From the NCBI GenBank assembly GCA_036244995.1, contig BTTF01000008.1:1-39303 (forward strand): a stretch of 39,303 nt of DNA. The letters run 5' to 3'. The DNA comes from BMS3Bbin07 sp036244995. Its GTDB lineage: Bacteria > Nitrospirota > Thermodesulfovibrionia > Thermodesulfovibrionales > JdFR-85. The notes below the pieces were generated by a model that saw only the letters and a program-made list of their open reading frames with translations, searched no databases and had not been told where the DNA came from. The position numbers were made by a program, and so were the translations under genes. Shown here one piece after another: positions 9,143-16,576 of the stretch (positions are counted from its first letter, which is position 1; each line of letters begins with the position of its first letter).

Positions 9143-9415
9143 CTACTTTCTTAATCCTAAGCGCTCAATGAGCTTCTCATACCGCTGTTTGTCGCAGGTT
9201 TTCAGGTATTTAAGGAGTTTTCTCCTCTGGGATACCATTTTCAGTAATCCCCGCCTTGAATGGTGGTCTTTTTTATGGACCTTGAAGTGCTCTGTGAGAT
9301 AAGTTATCCTCTCAGTAAGCAAGGCTACCTGAACCTCCGGGGAACCGGTATCCTTTGCGTGTACCTTGAATGCTTCGATAATGCCGTCTTTTTTCTCTTT
9401 TGTGAGAGGCACCAT
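9143..9415 (-). CDS. rpsO: 30S ribosomal protein S15
   Basis: A 90-residue protein of standard length. It contains TGSPEVQVALLTERI, the HKKDHHSRRGLLKMVSQRRKLLKYL rRNA-binding helix region and the KLIERLGLRK end, all typical of S15. AAAGGGG precedes the ATG. The upstream 160 bases toward acs are AT-rich and should hold the promoter. I see no decisive -35/-10 pair and no recognisable S15 autoregulatory pseudoknot. Confidence 0.97.
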   Translation of the reverse strand: MVPLTKEKKDGIIEAFKVHAKDTGSPEVQVALLTERITYLTEHFKVHKKDHHSRRGLLKMVSQRRKLLKYLKTCDKQRYEKLIERLGLRK

Positions 9416-9574
9416 ATCACCCCTTTCTTTAAATTATTGGAGAGCCGCACACAAATTGTAAACACAATAATTATGCGCCGGTCTCTTTGTTGATTTTCAT
9501 TAACCTGCCATTAAAATAGGCTGCTATAAAGAATACCATAGTAGCGCTTTAGATGTAAAGGATATCTGGCCATC

Positions 9575-11548
9575 CTAAACCCTGTTCCTCACAAGCTCTT
9601 CTACAACAGATGGATCGGCAAGTGTTGAGATATCGCCAAGGTCCCCGGTCTCTCCGCCTGCAATCTTTCTGAGTATCCTCCTCATTATCTTGCCGCTGCG
9701 GGTCTTTGGCAAGCCCGGGGTGAACTGTATCCTGTCCGGTTTTGCTATCGGGCCGATCAGTTTCCTTACATGATTCTTGAGTGATTCCTCAAGTGTCTCA
9801 TCAGACGGGACCCCCTCCTGCAGTACAACAAAGGCGTATATCCCCTCCCCTTTTATCTCATGGGGGTACCCAACCACTGCAGCCTCTGCCACTTTTTCAT
9901 GGCTTACAATGGCTGACTCAAGCTCTGCAGTACCTATTCTGTGGCCTGAGACGTTCAGGACGTCGTCTATCCTGCCCATCAGCCAGAAATCTCCGTCTTC
10001 GTCAATCCTTGCCCCATCCCCTGTAAAGTATCTGCCGGGGAACCTGCTGAAATACACCTCCTTGAATCTCTTTCCATCAATATCTCCGAACATCCCTCTG
10101 AGTATGCCGGGCCAGGGTTTTTCAATGACAAGATACCCGCCTTCGTTTGTCTCGACAGGCGTACCGTCGTCTCTAACTATCTTCGGCACCACTCCGGGGA
10201 AGGGCCTGTTTGCAGAGCCGGGTTTCAGGGTCATGGCTCCCGGCAAGGGAGTTATAAGAATTCCGCCCGTCTCTGTCTGCCACCATGTGTCCACTATGGG
10301 AAGCTTCTCCTTACCCACATGGGTGTAATACCACATCCATGCCTCAGGGTTTATCGGTTCTCCGACTGTACCAAGGAGTCTGAGGCTTGAAATATCATGC
10401 TTGTGTACCCACTGCTCGCCCTCCCTCATCAACGCCCTTATTACGGTGGGTGCAGTGTAGATTATGTTTACCTGGTGTTTATCCACTATATCCCAGAATC
10501 TGCCCGGGTCGGGATAGTTTGGAACCCCTTCGAACATCAGCGATGTAGCCCCGGCTGAGAGGGGGCCATAGACAATGTAGCTGTGGCCTGTTATCCATCC
10601 AATGTCTGCTGTGCAGAAATGAATGTCTTCATCATGGTAGTCGAATATCCATTTAAAGGTGAGATTTGTGTATAGAAGATAGCCGCCTGTTGTATGCAGG
10701 ACCCCCTTTGGTTTTCCTGTTGACCCGGATGTATAGAGTATAAAGAGGGGGTCTTCTGCATCCATCTGCTCCGGTTCACAATAGTTGGATATATCCGTTG
10801 CTGCCATCTCTTCATGCCACCAGTAGTCCCTCCCGGGTTCCATATCCACATCGCCGGAGGACCTTCCGACAACTATTGCCTTCCTGACAGTCGGACACTC
10901 AAGTAATGCCTCATCAGCATTGGTCTTTAGAGGCACCTTCCTTCCACCCCTTATCCCCTCATCTGCGGTGATGACGAGCTTTGCCTTACAGTCGTTTATC
11001 CTGTCCCTGAGAGATTGTGATGAGAAGCCGCCAAACACAATACTATGAATGGCCCCGATCCTTGCGCAGGCAAGCATGGCTATTGCCAGCTCGGGTATCA
11101 TGCAGAGGTAGATCGTTACCCTGTCGCCCCTGCCGACTCCGTGCTTTTTCAGGACATTGGCGAACCTGTTGACTTCATGGTAAAGCTGCTGGTATGTGTA
11201 GGTCCTGTACCGGCCTTCATCCGACTCCCATATAATGGCCGCCTTATTCCTAAGCGGGGTGGTGATGTACCTGTCAAGACAGTTGTATGAGGCGTTCAGT
11301 TTTCCGCCGGAAAACCACTTTACAAAGGGTTTTTCAAAGTCATACTCAAGCACCCTGTCCCATTTCCTGAACCAGGAGAGATTCTTCTCTGCCATCTCTG
11401 CCCAGAATCCCTCGGGGTCTTCCACAGAGCGGCGATAGATCGCCTCATATTCAGCCATAGTCTTGATATGGGCCTTACTTGAAAACTCCCCGGATGGTGG
11501 AAAACTCCTCTGTTCCTCAAGTAAGACGGAAATCCCCTTTTCTGACAT
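9575..11548 (-). CDS. acs: Acetyl-CoA synthetase (AMP-forming)
   Basis: A 657-residue cytosolic enzyme activating acetate to acetyl-CoA via acetyl-AMP. The N-terminal ACS domain is followed by the ATP-binding P-loop YTSGSTGKPKGV, the acyl pocket around VDTWWQTETGG, the hinge YFTGDGARIDEDGDFWLMGR, and the C-terminal SGKIMRRILRKI. The lysine in this last motif is the site of acetylation control in the family. Length is complete. Start ATG with a strong AAGGAGGT site. It is monocistronic as far as can be seen. Confidence 0.95.
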   Translation of the reverse strand: MSEKGISVLLEEQRSFPPSGEFSSKAHIKTMAEYEAIYRRSVEDPEGFWAEMAEKNLSWFRKWDRVLEYDFEKPFVKWFSGGKLNASYNCLDRYITTPLRNKAAIIWESDEGRYRTYTYQQLYHEVNRFANVLKKHGVGRGDRVTIYLCMIPELAIAMLACARIGAIHSIVFGGFSSQSLRDRINDCKAKLVITADEGIRGGRKVPLKTNADEALLECPTVRKAIVVGRSSGDVDMEPGRDYWWHEEMAATDISNYCEPEQMDAEDPLFILYTSGSTGKPKGVLHTTGGYLLYTNLTFKWIFDYHDEDIHFCTADIGWITGHSYIVYGPLSAGATSLMFEGVPNYPDPGRFWDIVDKHQVNIIYTAPTVIRALMREGEQWVHKHDISSLRLLGTVGEPINPEAWMWYYTHVGKEKLPIVDTWWQTETGGILITPLPGAMTLKPGSANRPFPGVVPKIVRDDGTPVETNEGGYLVIEKPWPGILRGMFGDIDGKRFKEVYFSRFPGRYFTGDGARIDEDGDFWLMGRIDDVLNVSGHRIGTAELESAIVSHEKVAEAAVVGYPHEIKGEGIYAFVVLQEGVPSDETLEESLKNHVRKLIGPIAKPDRIQFTPGLPKTRSGKIMRRILRKIAGGETGDLGDISTLADPSVVEELVRNRV

Positions 11549-11623
11549 CGTGACCTCCTTGTTTGATAAATCAGAGATATACTTTTAAATACTTTAGCAG
11601 AAAATAGCGTTTAGTTCTTCTAT

Positions 11624-11672
11624 TTTATAGGATGGATTTGTTTTTTTTCTCATTTTTTTGGTTTTTTGTGAT
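11624..11672 (-). promoter_or_regulatory. Possible acs promoter with A-tracts
   Basis: On the minus strand three A-tracts of 6, 7 and 8 residues lie just upstream of a TATAAA box (11629-11624), about 75 bases before the acs start. Such tracts can act as an UP element or bend DNA. There is no good -35 hexamer at the standard distance, so the assignment is weak. Confidence 0.3.
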
Positions 11673-11741
11673 AGAATTTTTCTGAGGTACCGATTCCAAT
11701 AACCATATTATCACTGGATTCGGGTTATGGAAAGGTGTAAC

Positions 11742-11762
11742 AGTCTGTGATATAATCAGACT
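11742..11762 (+). promoter_or_regulatory. Extended -10 promoter inside a dyad, upstream of HD-GYP gene
   Basis: A consensus extended -10, TGATATAAT (TG 11748-49, TATAAT 11751-56), is flanked by the inverted half-sites AGTCTG (11742-47) and CAGACT (11757-62). A repressor bound here would cover the -10. The predicted start (+1) is 11763, exactly an ATG. The remaining intergenic region to 11875 contains short unproven reading frames (11763-11828, 21 codons; 11770-11874, 34 codons, ending one base before the next start). It also holds a hairpin-like TTCCAATAACC / GGTTATGGAA pair at about 11694-11734. Confidence 0.55.
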
Positions 11763-11875
11763 ATGTTTTATGAGAGCCTTCTCCGCAGGGGGCACAGGGA
11801 AGGGTATCACACTCGTGGTCACCTGTGAATGCAGTCAAGAATATGAGGAACTTGTAATAGATACTGGGGGGTAGA

Positions 11876-13000
11876 GTGAACAATGGATTGAATCATAAGA
11901 AGAAAATATTCAAAATCCTTATTGTTGATGGGGATGAAAAAGATATAAAACTCTTGAGGTCATTTTGTGAAGACCACGGGTATGAAACGATTGTAGCCAG
12001 GAACGGCCATGAGGCAGTGGAGCAGACTCTTCAGCACTTACCGGACCTTATACTTATGGATGTGATGAAGCCTGAAATGAAAGGGCTTGAGGTTGCAGAG
12101 AAACTCAAGGCCCATGAGCTTACGGAGCATATCCCTATTGTTATACTCACAGCCCCTGGCTCATCACCGGAACGCAGTACAGGTATTGCCAAAGGTATTG
12201 ATGATTTTCTTGTAAGGCCCGTCGATTCAGTTGAATTTACCCTGAGAGTGAAGAATCTGTTGAAACTCAAGGAGTGCCGTGATTTTTTAAGACACCATAA
12301 ACAGTTGCTTGAAGAGCAGGTGGTAGTGAAGACAAAGGCTCTTGAGGGGGCCTTTGAGAGACTTGAGAGGGTATACAGGAGGATCAGAACAGGATATGGC
12401 GAGACGGTTTACCGGCTCACTCTTGCCTCTGAGTACAAGGATGAGGATTCCGGAGCGCATATAAAGAGGATCAGTTTATATACAAAGGTGCTCGCTTCTG
12501 CTCTGGGTATGAGCAAGGAGTATATAGAGACTATTTATTATGCCTCACCAATGCATGATATCGGGAAGGTAGGTATTCCCGAGAGTATTCTCCTTAAAAA
12601 GGGTGGGCTTACTCCTGAAGAATGGGAGGTTGTGAAGACGCACACAACTATTGGTGCTAAAATTCTCAGGAATTCAAACTCCCCCTACCTGAAGATGGCT
12701 GAGGAGATTGCACTTACCCATCACGAAAAGTGGGACGGGACCGGTTATCCAAAAGGGCTTAAGGGTGAAAATATTCCGGTATCGGGAAGGATAATGAATA
12801 TAGTTGACCAGTATGATGCATTGAGAAGCAGAAGGCCCTACAAACCGGTAATGGACCATGAGAGCGTTGTCGATATCCTTACTGCCGGGGATGTCAAAAG
12901 CATGCCGAAGCATTTTGACCCACAGGTATTTGAAGCTTTTATGAGGTCATCCGATATGTTCAGGGAGATTTATGAGGTACGCAGGAATGATGTTGGCTAA
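11876..13000 (+). CDS. Response regulator with HD-GYP c-di-GMP phosphodiesterase domain
   Basis: A 374-residue two-domain protein. The receiver domain (12-130) has the acidic pair around D18-E21, phospho-acceptor D62 in LILMDVMKPEMKG and T92. The usual switch lysine is replaced by R114 (FLVRPVD). A coiled linker (about 140-170) leads to an HD-GYP domain with H196, HDIGK (227-231) and HHEKWDGTGYPKG (282-294), the full metal-binding and GYP signature. It is expected to hydrolyse cyclic di-GMP when phosphorylated. The GTG start at 11876 follows a GGGGGG site, and no ATG exists before the receiver core. No cognate kinase is adjacent. Confidence 0.93.
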   Translation: MNNGLNHKKKIFKILIVDGDEKDIKLLRSFCEDHGYETIVARNGHEAVEQTLQHLPDLILMDVMKPEMKGLEVAEKLKAHELTEHIPIVILTAPGSSPERSTGIAKGIDDFLVRPVDSVEFTLRVKNLLKLKECRDFLRHHKQLLEEQVVVKTKALEGAFERLERVYRRIRTGYGETVYRLTLASEYKDEDSGAHIKRISLYTKVLASALGMSKEYIETIYYASPMHDIGKVGIPESILLKKGGLTPEEWEVVKTHTTIGAKILRNSNSPYLKMAEEIALTHHEKWDGTGYPKGLKGENIPVSGRIMNIVDQYDALRSRRPYKPVMDHESVVDILTAGDVKSMPKHFDPQVFEAFMRSSDMFREIYEVRRNDVG

Positions 13001-13063
13001 AAGCAGGAAAGCTGAATCGGTTATCTGTATATGATATAAATCATGGGTCTTCTCCGGAGATCA

Positions 13064-13072
13064 TGGTATAAT
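13064..13072 (+). promoter_or_regulatory. Extended -10 promoter predicting a leaderless transcript
   Basis: TGGTATAAT (13064-13072) is a perfect extended -10. Six bases follow and the next base is the A of the zinc-ribbon gene ATG at 13079, the predicted +1. There is no Shine-Dalgarno sequence between them. Confidence 0.6.
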
Positions 13073-13078
13073 TAGACC

Positions 13079-13333
13079 ATGAGTAACTTTAATGAAGGTT
13101 GTCCCGGCAGCGTAGAGATAAAGAGCCCGTTTCCCGAGGAGCTAATCTGCATTTTTTGCGGCAGTACGGTTGAGATATGGTCAGACGAGACCGAGGCTGT
13201 ATGTGGTAACTGTGGAAAGGTTGTTACAAGGGAGATGAGGCAAACCTGTCTTGACTGGTGTCCTGCTGCAAAGGAGTGTGTCGGGGCGGAAAAGTATGAG
13301 CGGCTCATGAAAAAGAAGAAGAAAGGCGAGTAA
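13079..13333 (+). CDS. Small zinc-ribbon protein of unknown function
   Basis: An 84-residue protein. CIFC (24-27) and CGNC (42-45) form a four-cysteine zinc ribbon. A second cluster, C57, C61 and C67 in CLDWCPAAKEC, is followed by VGAEKYERLMKKKKK. I recall short proteins with this layout from anaerobic bacteria, usually annotated hypothetical. The seven cysteines could bind zinc plus a further metal, which is inference. No alternative start codon lies between the ATG and the zinc ribbon, so the leaderless start is the only sensible one. It is convergent with the TPR lipoprotein gene. Confidence 0.75.
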   Translation: MSNFNEGCPGSVEIKSPFPEELICIFCGSTVEIWSDETEAVCGNCGKVVTREMRQTCLDWCPAAKECVGAEKYERLMKKKKKGE

Positions 13334-13365
13334 AATCATGTATTGTATTGACAGATATCCCTGCC

Positions 13366-13968
13366 TCAGGACCTTTCTTTCAACTCTCTTATAGCCTGTT
13401 TTACCTTCCGGGTATCAGAGACATCGGGAGAGAGTTCAAGATATGCCTTAAATTCGGTAATTGCTTCCCCTGTCCTGCCCAGGTCATAAGCCAGCACAAT
13501 GCCCAGATTTCTATGTGCATAAAGGTTTTTAGGGTCATAACTCAATGCCTTTCTGTATGCCCCGGCAGCCCTTTCAGGGTCTCCCGAGTTTCTGTAGCAT
13601 GTGCCCATATCTACCCTTACGTTTACATTCTCCGGGTTTCTCACAAGTATTTTTTCGTAAATCTTTATTGCCTCCCTGAATCTGCCGTTATCCATAAGGA
13701 GGTTTCCAAGTTCGATCAGGGCATTAAGGTCGGCGGGTTCTTTACTTACGGTTTCCCTCAGCCTCTTTATATCCCTGTCAGCACTAATAATGGGTGAATG
13801 ACTGACCCCCTCCGGGGGAGGAGTAGCCGGGGGTGTGTCGGACTTTTCCGTACAGGAAGCTATAAACAGTATGATGACAAGGATGCATAGGAGATGGAAA
13901 CCTTTATAGCGCAAATATCCTTGAGCAGAAAACGGAACAGCAATATTTATCAGAGCACTCTTACGCAT
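13366..13968 (-). CDS. TPR-repeat lipoprotein
   Basis: A 200-residue protein with a hydrophobic signal segment ending in the lipobox LFIASC, so the mature protein would be lipid-anchored. After a proline-rich linker, about three tetratricopeptide repeats (residues 80-185; NALIELGNLLMDNGRFREAI, VRVDMGTCYRNSGDPERAA, AHRNLGIVLAYDLGRTGEAI) form a protein-binding scaffold. The ATG at 13968 gives a long n-region of about 26 residues and no ribosome binding site. A TTG at 13914 would give a compact LRYKGFHLL signal. The partner is unknown. Confidence 0.85.
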   Translation of the reverse strand: MRKSALINIAVPFSAQGYLRYKGFHLLCILVIILFIASCTEKSDTPPATPPPEGVSHSPIISADRDIKRLRETVSKEPADLNALIELGNLLMDNGRFREAIKIYEKILVRNPENVNVRVDMGTCYRNSGDPERAAGAYRKALSYDPKNLYAHRNLGIVLAYDLGRTGEAITEFKAYLELSPDVSDTRKVKQAIRELKERS

Positions 13969-13978
13969 TGGCGGAAAT

Positions 13979-13987
13979 ATTATAACA
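13979..13987 (-). promoter_or_regulatory. Extended -10 promoter for the TPR lipoprotein gene
   Basis: On the minus strand TGTTATAAT reads 13987 to 13979. The predicted +1 is 13972, only 4 bases before the ATG at 13968, and no ribosome binding site is present. The message is therefore either nearly leaderless or starts at the internal TTG 13914. Confidence 0.5.
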
Positions 13988-14070
13988 CAGAAAATTGTAT
14001 TGCGGCCATTCAGGCAGATTCCTCAATCCTCCAGCCGGGATGTTTTCTTTATTTTTATTTTGTTTCGGGG

Positions 14071-14076
14071 TATAAT
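14071..14076 (+). promoter_or_regulatory. Candidate promoter for the LuxR gene
   Basis: TATAAT at 14071-14076 with TTTATT 17 bases upstream (14048-14053). The predicted +1 is 14083, giving a leader of about 48 bases before luxR. The first transcribed bases would read ATG-TAG, an immediate start-stop pair. Confidence 0.4.
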
Positions 14077-14130
14077 TGTTATATGTAGCAGTCGCTTTGG
14101 GGGTGAGTCTTAATTCAGGGGGGGAGAGAG

Positions 14131-14886
14131 ATGAATCCGTGTCTTGCAAACTGCTTATCCAGGGAAGATGCCATCTATCTTCTTGAGCTGATCCACAAGA
14201 GTCTTTCCTGTAATACAAAAGAGGAACTGGCGGAACTAATGAAGAAACTGAGATGCCTGGTTCCATACGACTTTGCCATTTGCCTGCTTGGTAAAAAGGA
14301 GGTTGGCGGTATGGTAAATATCTATAATCCTGCAAACATAAACTATCCTGCCGAATGGATTGAGCTTTACTTTGAGAGAAATTTCCAGGAGATTGACCCG
14401 GTTGCCAAAGAAAACTTTACTCATTTCAGGTTGCAGAGATGGTCTGATACGTATAGACTACATGGCCCTCCACGGGAATTCCTCTCACTTGCTGGGGATT
14501 TTGGACTCAGAGACGGTTATACACATGGGGTGAGGAATTTCAGTGCAACCGAGGGGAGTCTGTTTTTGCTGTCCGGCAAATCCATAGAACATAATAATCG
14601 CACTGATGCTGTATTAAAACTCATTGTGCCGCACTTTCATCAGGTCCTCGTACGTATTGTAGCCCAGGATAAGAGAAAGAACAGGGTTGCGCTTTCTCCA
14701 AGAGAAAGAGAAGTGCTCAGCTGGATAAAAGAGGGTAAAAGCACGTGGGAAATATCAGTAATTCTTGGTGTGAGTGAACGGACGGTAAAGTTTCATGTCT
14801 GTAATGTTATGCGAAAGCTCGATGCTGTGACCAGGACGCATGCTGTTGCCATTGCAATTGAGCAACGGTTGATTGATATTGAGTAA
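14131..14886 (+). CDS. LuxR-family quorum-sensing transcriptional regulator
   Basis: A 251-residue protein. The autoinducer-binding domain (about 15-175) keeps the six residues invariant in acyl-homoserine-lactone receptors (TraR W57, Y61, D70, P71, W85, G113). Here these are W76, Y80, D89, P90, W104 and G129, with the same spacing for the first five. The C-terminal LuxR helix-turn-helix (187-245) begins LSPREREVLSWIKEGKS and contains VSERTVKFHVCNVMRKL. The intact pocket argues for a true AHL-type ligand and not a ligand-free LuxR. GGGGGGAGAG precedes the ATG at 14131. Its likely target is the lux box 300 bases downstream. The synthase gene next to it looks broken. Confidence 0.93.
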   Translation: MNPCLANCLSREDAIYLLELIHKSLSCNTKEELAELMKKLRCLVPYDFAICLLGKKEVGGMVNIYNPANINYPAEWIELYFERNFQEIDPVAKENFTHFRLQRWSDTYRLHGPPREFLSLAGDFGLRDGYTHGVRNFSATEGSLFLLSGKSIEHNNRTDAVLKLIVPHFHQVLVRIVAQDKRKNRVALSPREREVLSWIKEGKSTWEISVILGVSERTVKFHVCNVMRKLDAVTRTHAVAIAIEQRLIDIE

Positions 14887-14889
14887 ACC

Positions 14890-15154
14890 ATCTCATCATT
14901 TTCGGCCGTTTCACTGAACTTGATATTTCAAATTCCCTCCAGTCCATTATTACCGCCATGGCAGTAACCCCGTCAGGCATTGTTTTTGGGCAGCCTATCC
15001 TGTATCCTAAGTGATATGCCTGTATCTCCTCTCTCTCATATGCCAGGTTCTTGACAGTAAAATACCCCTCGCAGATCAAGATAGAAGAGTCAACAGAATT
15101 GCCGGTGTTATTACATCTGTTGCTTTTAACCGGTACTATTTCCCGCCCCCTCAT
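14890..15154 (-). pseudogene. Possible remnant of a LuxI-type autoinducer synthase
   Basis: An open stretch on the minus strand, convergent with luxR. From about 15067 to 14960 the peptide reads GYFTVKNLAYEREEIQAYHL, then GYRIGC and MPDG. This resembles the N-terminus of LuxI/GNAT autoinducer synthases (hydrophobic strand, EEI-AYxLRYxV, then a PDG-LExDE-D segment). The downstream catalytic acids and the rest of a roughly 200-residue enzyme are absent, and the frame runs into the 3' end of luxR. I read it as a deletion-damaged synthase. The match is short and from memory, so this is tentative. The remaining 14887-15255 interval holds the lux box. Confidence 0.38.
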
Positions 15155-15176
15155 CTTTATTGAGTACGAAAAGGTG

Positions 15177-15216
15177 CATAAAAGTCACCTGTTCTTTTGG
15201 ACAGGTGACTTTTATG
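15177..15216. promoter_or_regulatory. lux box within a 16-bp perfect inverted repeat
   Basis: CATAAAAGTCACCTGT (15177-15192) and its exact reverse complement (15201-15216) flank an 8-base centre. The inner 20 bases (15187-15206) are ACCTGT-N8-ACAGGT, identical in both half-sites to the ends of the Vibrio fischeri lux box. The centre, 15196.5, lies 43.5 bases before the predicted start of the SRPBCC transcript (+1 at 15240). That is nearly the -42.5 typical of LuxR-activated promoters. It also lies upstream of the divergent synthase-like remnant. A terminator reading is possible for such a hairpin, but the half-site match and promoter geometry favour an operator. Confidence 0.75.
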
Positions 15217-15224
15217 GTAAAACG

Positions 15225-15233
15225 TGGTACATC
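15225..15233 (+). promoter_or_regulatory. Extended -10 element of the LuxR-controlled promoter
   Basis: TGGTACATC: an extended TG followed by a poor -10 hexamer, with no -35 hexamer. The lux box occupies the -35 region. A weak core promoter overlapped by an activator site is the expected layout for LuxR-dependent transcription. Confidence 0.4.
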
Positions 15234-15255
15234 TTGGGATAGGGGGGCAAGAGGT

Positions 15256-15723
15256 ATGGGGGAAGGATTTTCTGTATCAAAATCTGTAGTTATTGATGCG
15301 AGTACAGGTTCGGTTTGGCGGGTTGTGGCCAATCCATTAAATGCGGCTATTTACCTTGATCCTGTAATCAATGTTAGAAAAGTAGAAGGCAATCTATACC
15401 TGCTGAGAGAAGTTGTTACCCCTGAAAGAGAGGGAAACGTGACAATGAAGGAATATCTGATGGAAGTAATCGAGGATGAAGAAAAGAGAAGTCTTATGTC
15501 CCGTGTTTATCTTGATTCTGTCAGACAGAAGGAGTTTGGTTTCCGGTTGGAGCCAAAGGGGAAAGAAAAGACAAAGCTTACCTGCAGGATTAAAACGAAC
15601 TTTGTGATCGCAAAGAACGGGGAAATCGACAGGGAGATTGATTCAATAATAGATAAAATTGCAAGGATGGCGATGAAAAAGCCATCTTCTCTCAGGGTTT
15701 CAGGATATGAAGGGACCTTTTAG
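15256..15723 (+). CDS. SRPBCC (START-like) family protein, probably quorum-regulated
   Basis: A 155-residue protein. FSVSKSVVIDASTGSVWRVVANPLNAAIYLDPV is the usual opening of SRPBCC/polyketide-cyclase-like proteins: a beta strand, then a helix with the W-x-V signature. It is followed by alternating beta strands (VRKVEGNLYLLREVV, RSLMSRVYLDSV, KTKLTCRIKTNF) and a long C-terminal helix. The fold forms a hydrophobic ligand pocket, and the ligand is unknown. I chose ATG 15256 because AGGGGGG lies 8 bases upstream and the family N-terminus begins there. Earlier in-frame starts (15160, 15214) lie in or before the operator. Start and control suggest a LuxR target gene. Confidence 0.75.
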   Translation: MGEGFSVSKSVVIDASTGSVWRVVANPLNAAIYLDPVINVRKVEGNLYLLREVVTPEREGNVTMKEYLMEVIEDEEKRSLMSRVYLDSVRQKEFGFRLEPKGKEKTKLTCRIKTNFVIAKNGEIDREIDSIIDKIARMAMKKPSSLRVSGYEGTF

Positions 15724-15872
15724 TTTACAGTGTGTTGTTGGATTCAGGACTCCTGTCTGTCAGTTTGCAATTTTTCTGTGAATTATACAACCACACACAA
15801 TTTCCTGAAGAGTCACAAAAATAGCTGTGAACCGGAAGATGGAGGTTTTGAAGAAGTAAGTGCTGGAGTGTA

Positions 15873-15949
<77 letters not shown>

Positions 15950-15970
15950 TGAACCCTTAGTAAAAAGTTA

Positions 15971-15991
15971 GGTAATCTTTTAAGGATTACC
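15971..15991. repeat. Inverted repeat upstream of tRNA-Asp
   Basis: GGTAATC (15971-15977) and GATTACC (15985-15991) around a 7-base centre lie about 20-40 bases upstream of the tRNA 5' end, where the tRNA promoter should be. A TTGAAC box overlaps its upstream side on the minus strand. It could be a promoter-overlapping dyad or chance. The stretch 15992-16120 contains a small TTCACGGTGAA palindrome and no gene I can support. Confidence 0.25.
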
Positions 15992-16120
15992 GTTCAAGGT
16001 TGTCTATTTTATATGTTATAGGGAAATGAAGTCAAGGCTCCGACTTGAGTCAGCAATTCACGGTGAATCCCGATGAATTGGGAACCCGCTTACCGGTGGT
16101 GTGGATTTATGTGCGTCATG

Positions 16121-16327
16121 TCACAACTCGCTTTCATCAATTCCAGCAACCTTTATAAGGTGCTTCAGCAAGCTGATCTTTAGCGGGCTATTTCCATGTA
16201 TGGGTACAGAAATCCGAACCGGGCTTCCCTCTTTCACGTAGATGTGATGGCTGCCTTTTGTTCTCCGCAACTCCCAACCTTTCTTTTCAAGCAGTTTTGC
16301 AAAGTCCTTTCCTGATATAGCTTTCAC
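16121..16327 (-). CDS. hicA: HicA family type II toxin (mRNA interferase)
   Basis: A 68-residue double-stranded-RNA-binding-like fold protein. It has the N-terminal SGKDFAKLLEKKGWELRRTKGSHHIY motif, with the catalytic histidine in the GSHH stretch (H27/H28), and VPIHGNSPLKISLLKHLIKVAGI at the C-terminus. The family cleaves mRNA on translating ribosomes. Its ATG overlaps the hicB stop by 4 bases (ATGA), so the antitoxin is translated first. Confidence 0.92.
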   Translation of the reverse strand: MKAISGKDFAKLLEKKGWELRRTKGSHHIYVKEGSPVRISVPIHGNSPLKISLLKHLIKVAGIDESEL

Positions 16328-16527
16328 ACTGCGATTTCCAGGACCTTGTCCTTCTCCGTTATTTCAATGTCTTTTATATCTACGGATAAGCAACCTTCTA
16401 CGGCCTCATAGAGGTTGGTGAGAAGTTCGTCGAAGGTCTCTCCCTGAGTTGCACAGCCTGGAATAGCCGGCACCTCAGCCCAGTAGCCTCCTTCTTCCGC
16501 TTCATGAACAATTACTTTCAGCTTCAC
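16324..16527 (-). CDS. hicB: HicB family antitoxin, short form
   Basis: A 67-residue protein with the partially degraded RNase H-like fold of HicB (VIVHEAEEGGYWAEVPAIPGCATQGETFDELLTNLYEAVEG). It ends directly after the fold and has no C-terminal helix-turn-helix or ribbon-helix-helix domain. It can therefore neutralise HicA but has no obvious way to repress its own promoter alone. GTG start with an AGGTG site. Confidence 0.9.
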   Translation of the reverse strand: MKLKVIVHEAEEGGYWAEVPAIPGCATQGETFDELLTNLYEAVEGCLSVDIKDIEITEKDKVLEIAV

Positions 16528-16576
16528 AGGATCACCTCACATTTTTAAACTGTTACATATACTTTAATTGTTGGTC

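Noticed and set aside
11625..11822. 65-codon minus-strand frame upstream of acs
   Set aside because: It is low-complexity, runs through poly-T/A tracts, has no ribosome binding site and resembles no family.
15177..15216. Intrinsic terminator reading of the 16-bp inverted repeat
   Set aside because: The gene upstream on the plus strand (luxR) ends nearly 300 bases earlier, and the half-sites and spacing match a lux box and promoter better.
15160..15255. Longer N-terminus for the SRPBCC protein from TTG 15160 or ATG 15214
   Set aside because: The extra residues are encoded by the palindromic operator, have no family similarity and no ribosome binding site. ATG 15256 has AGGGGGG at the right distance.
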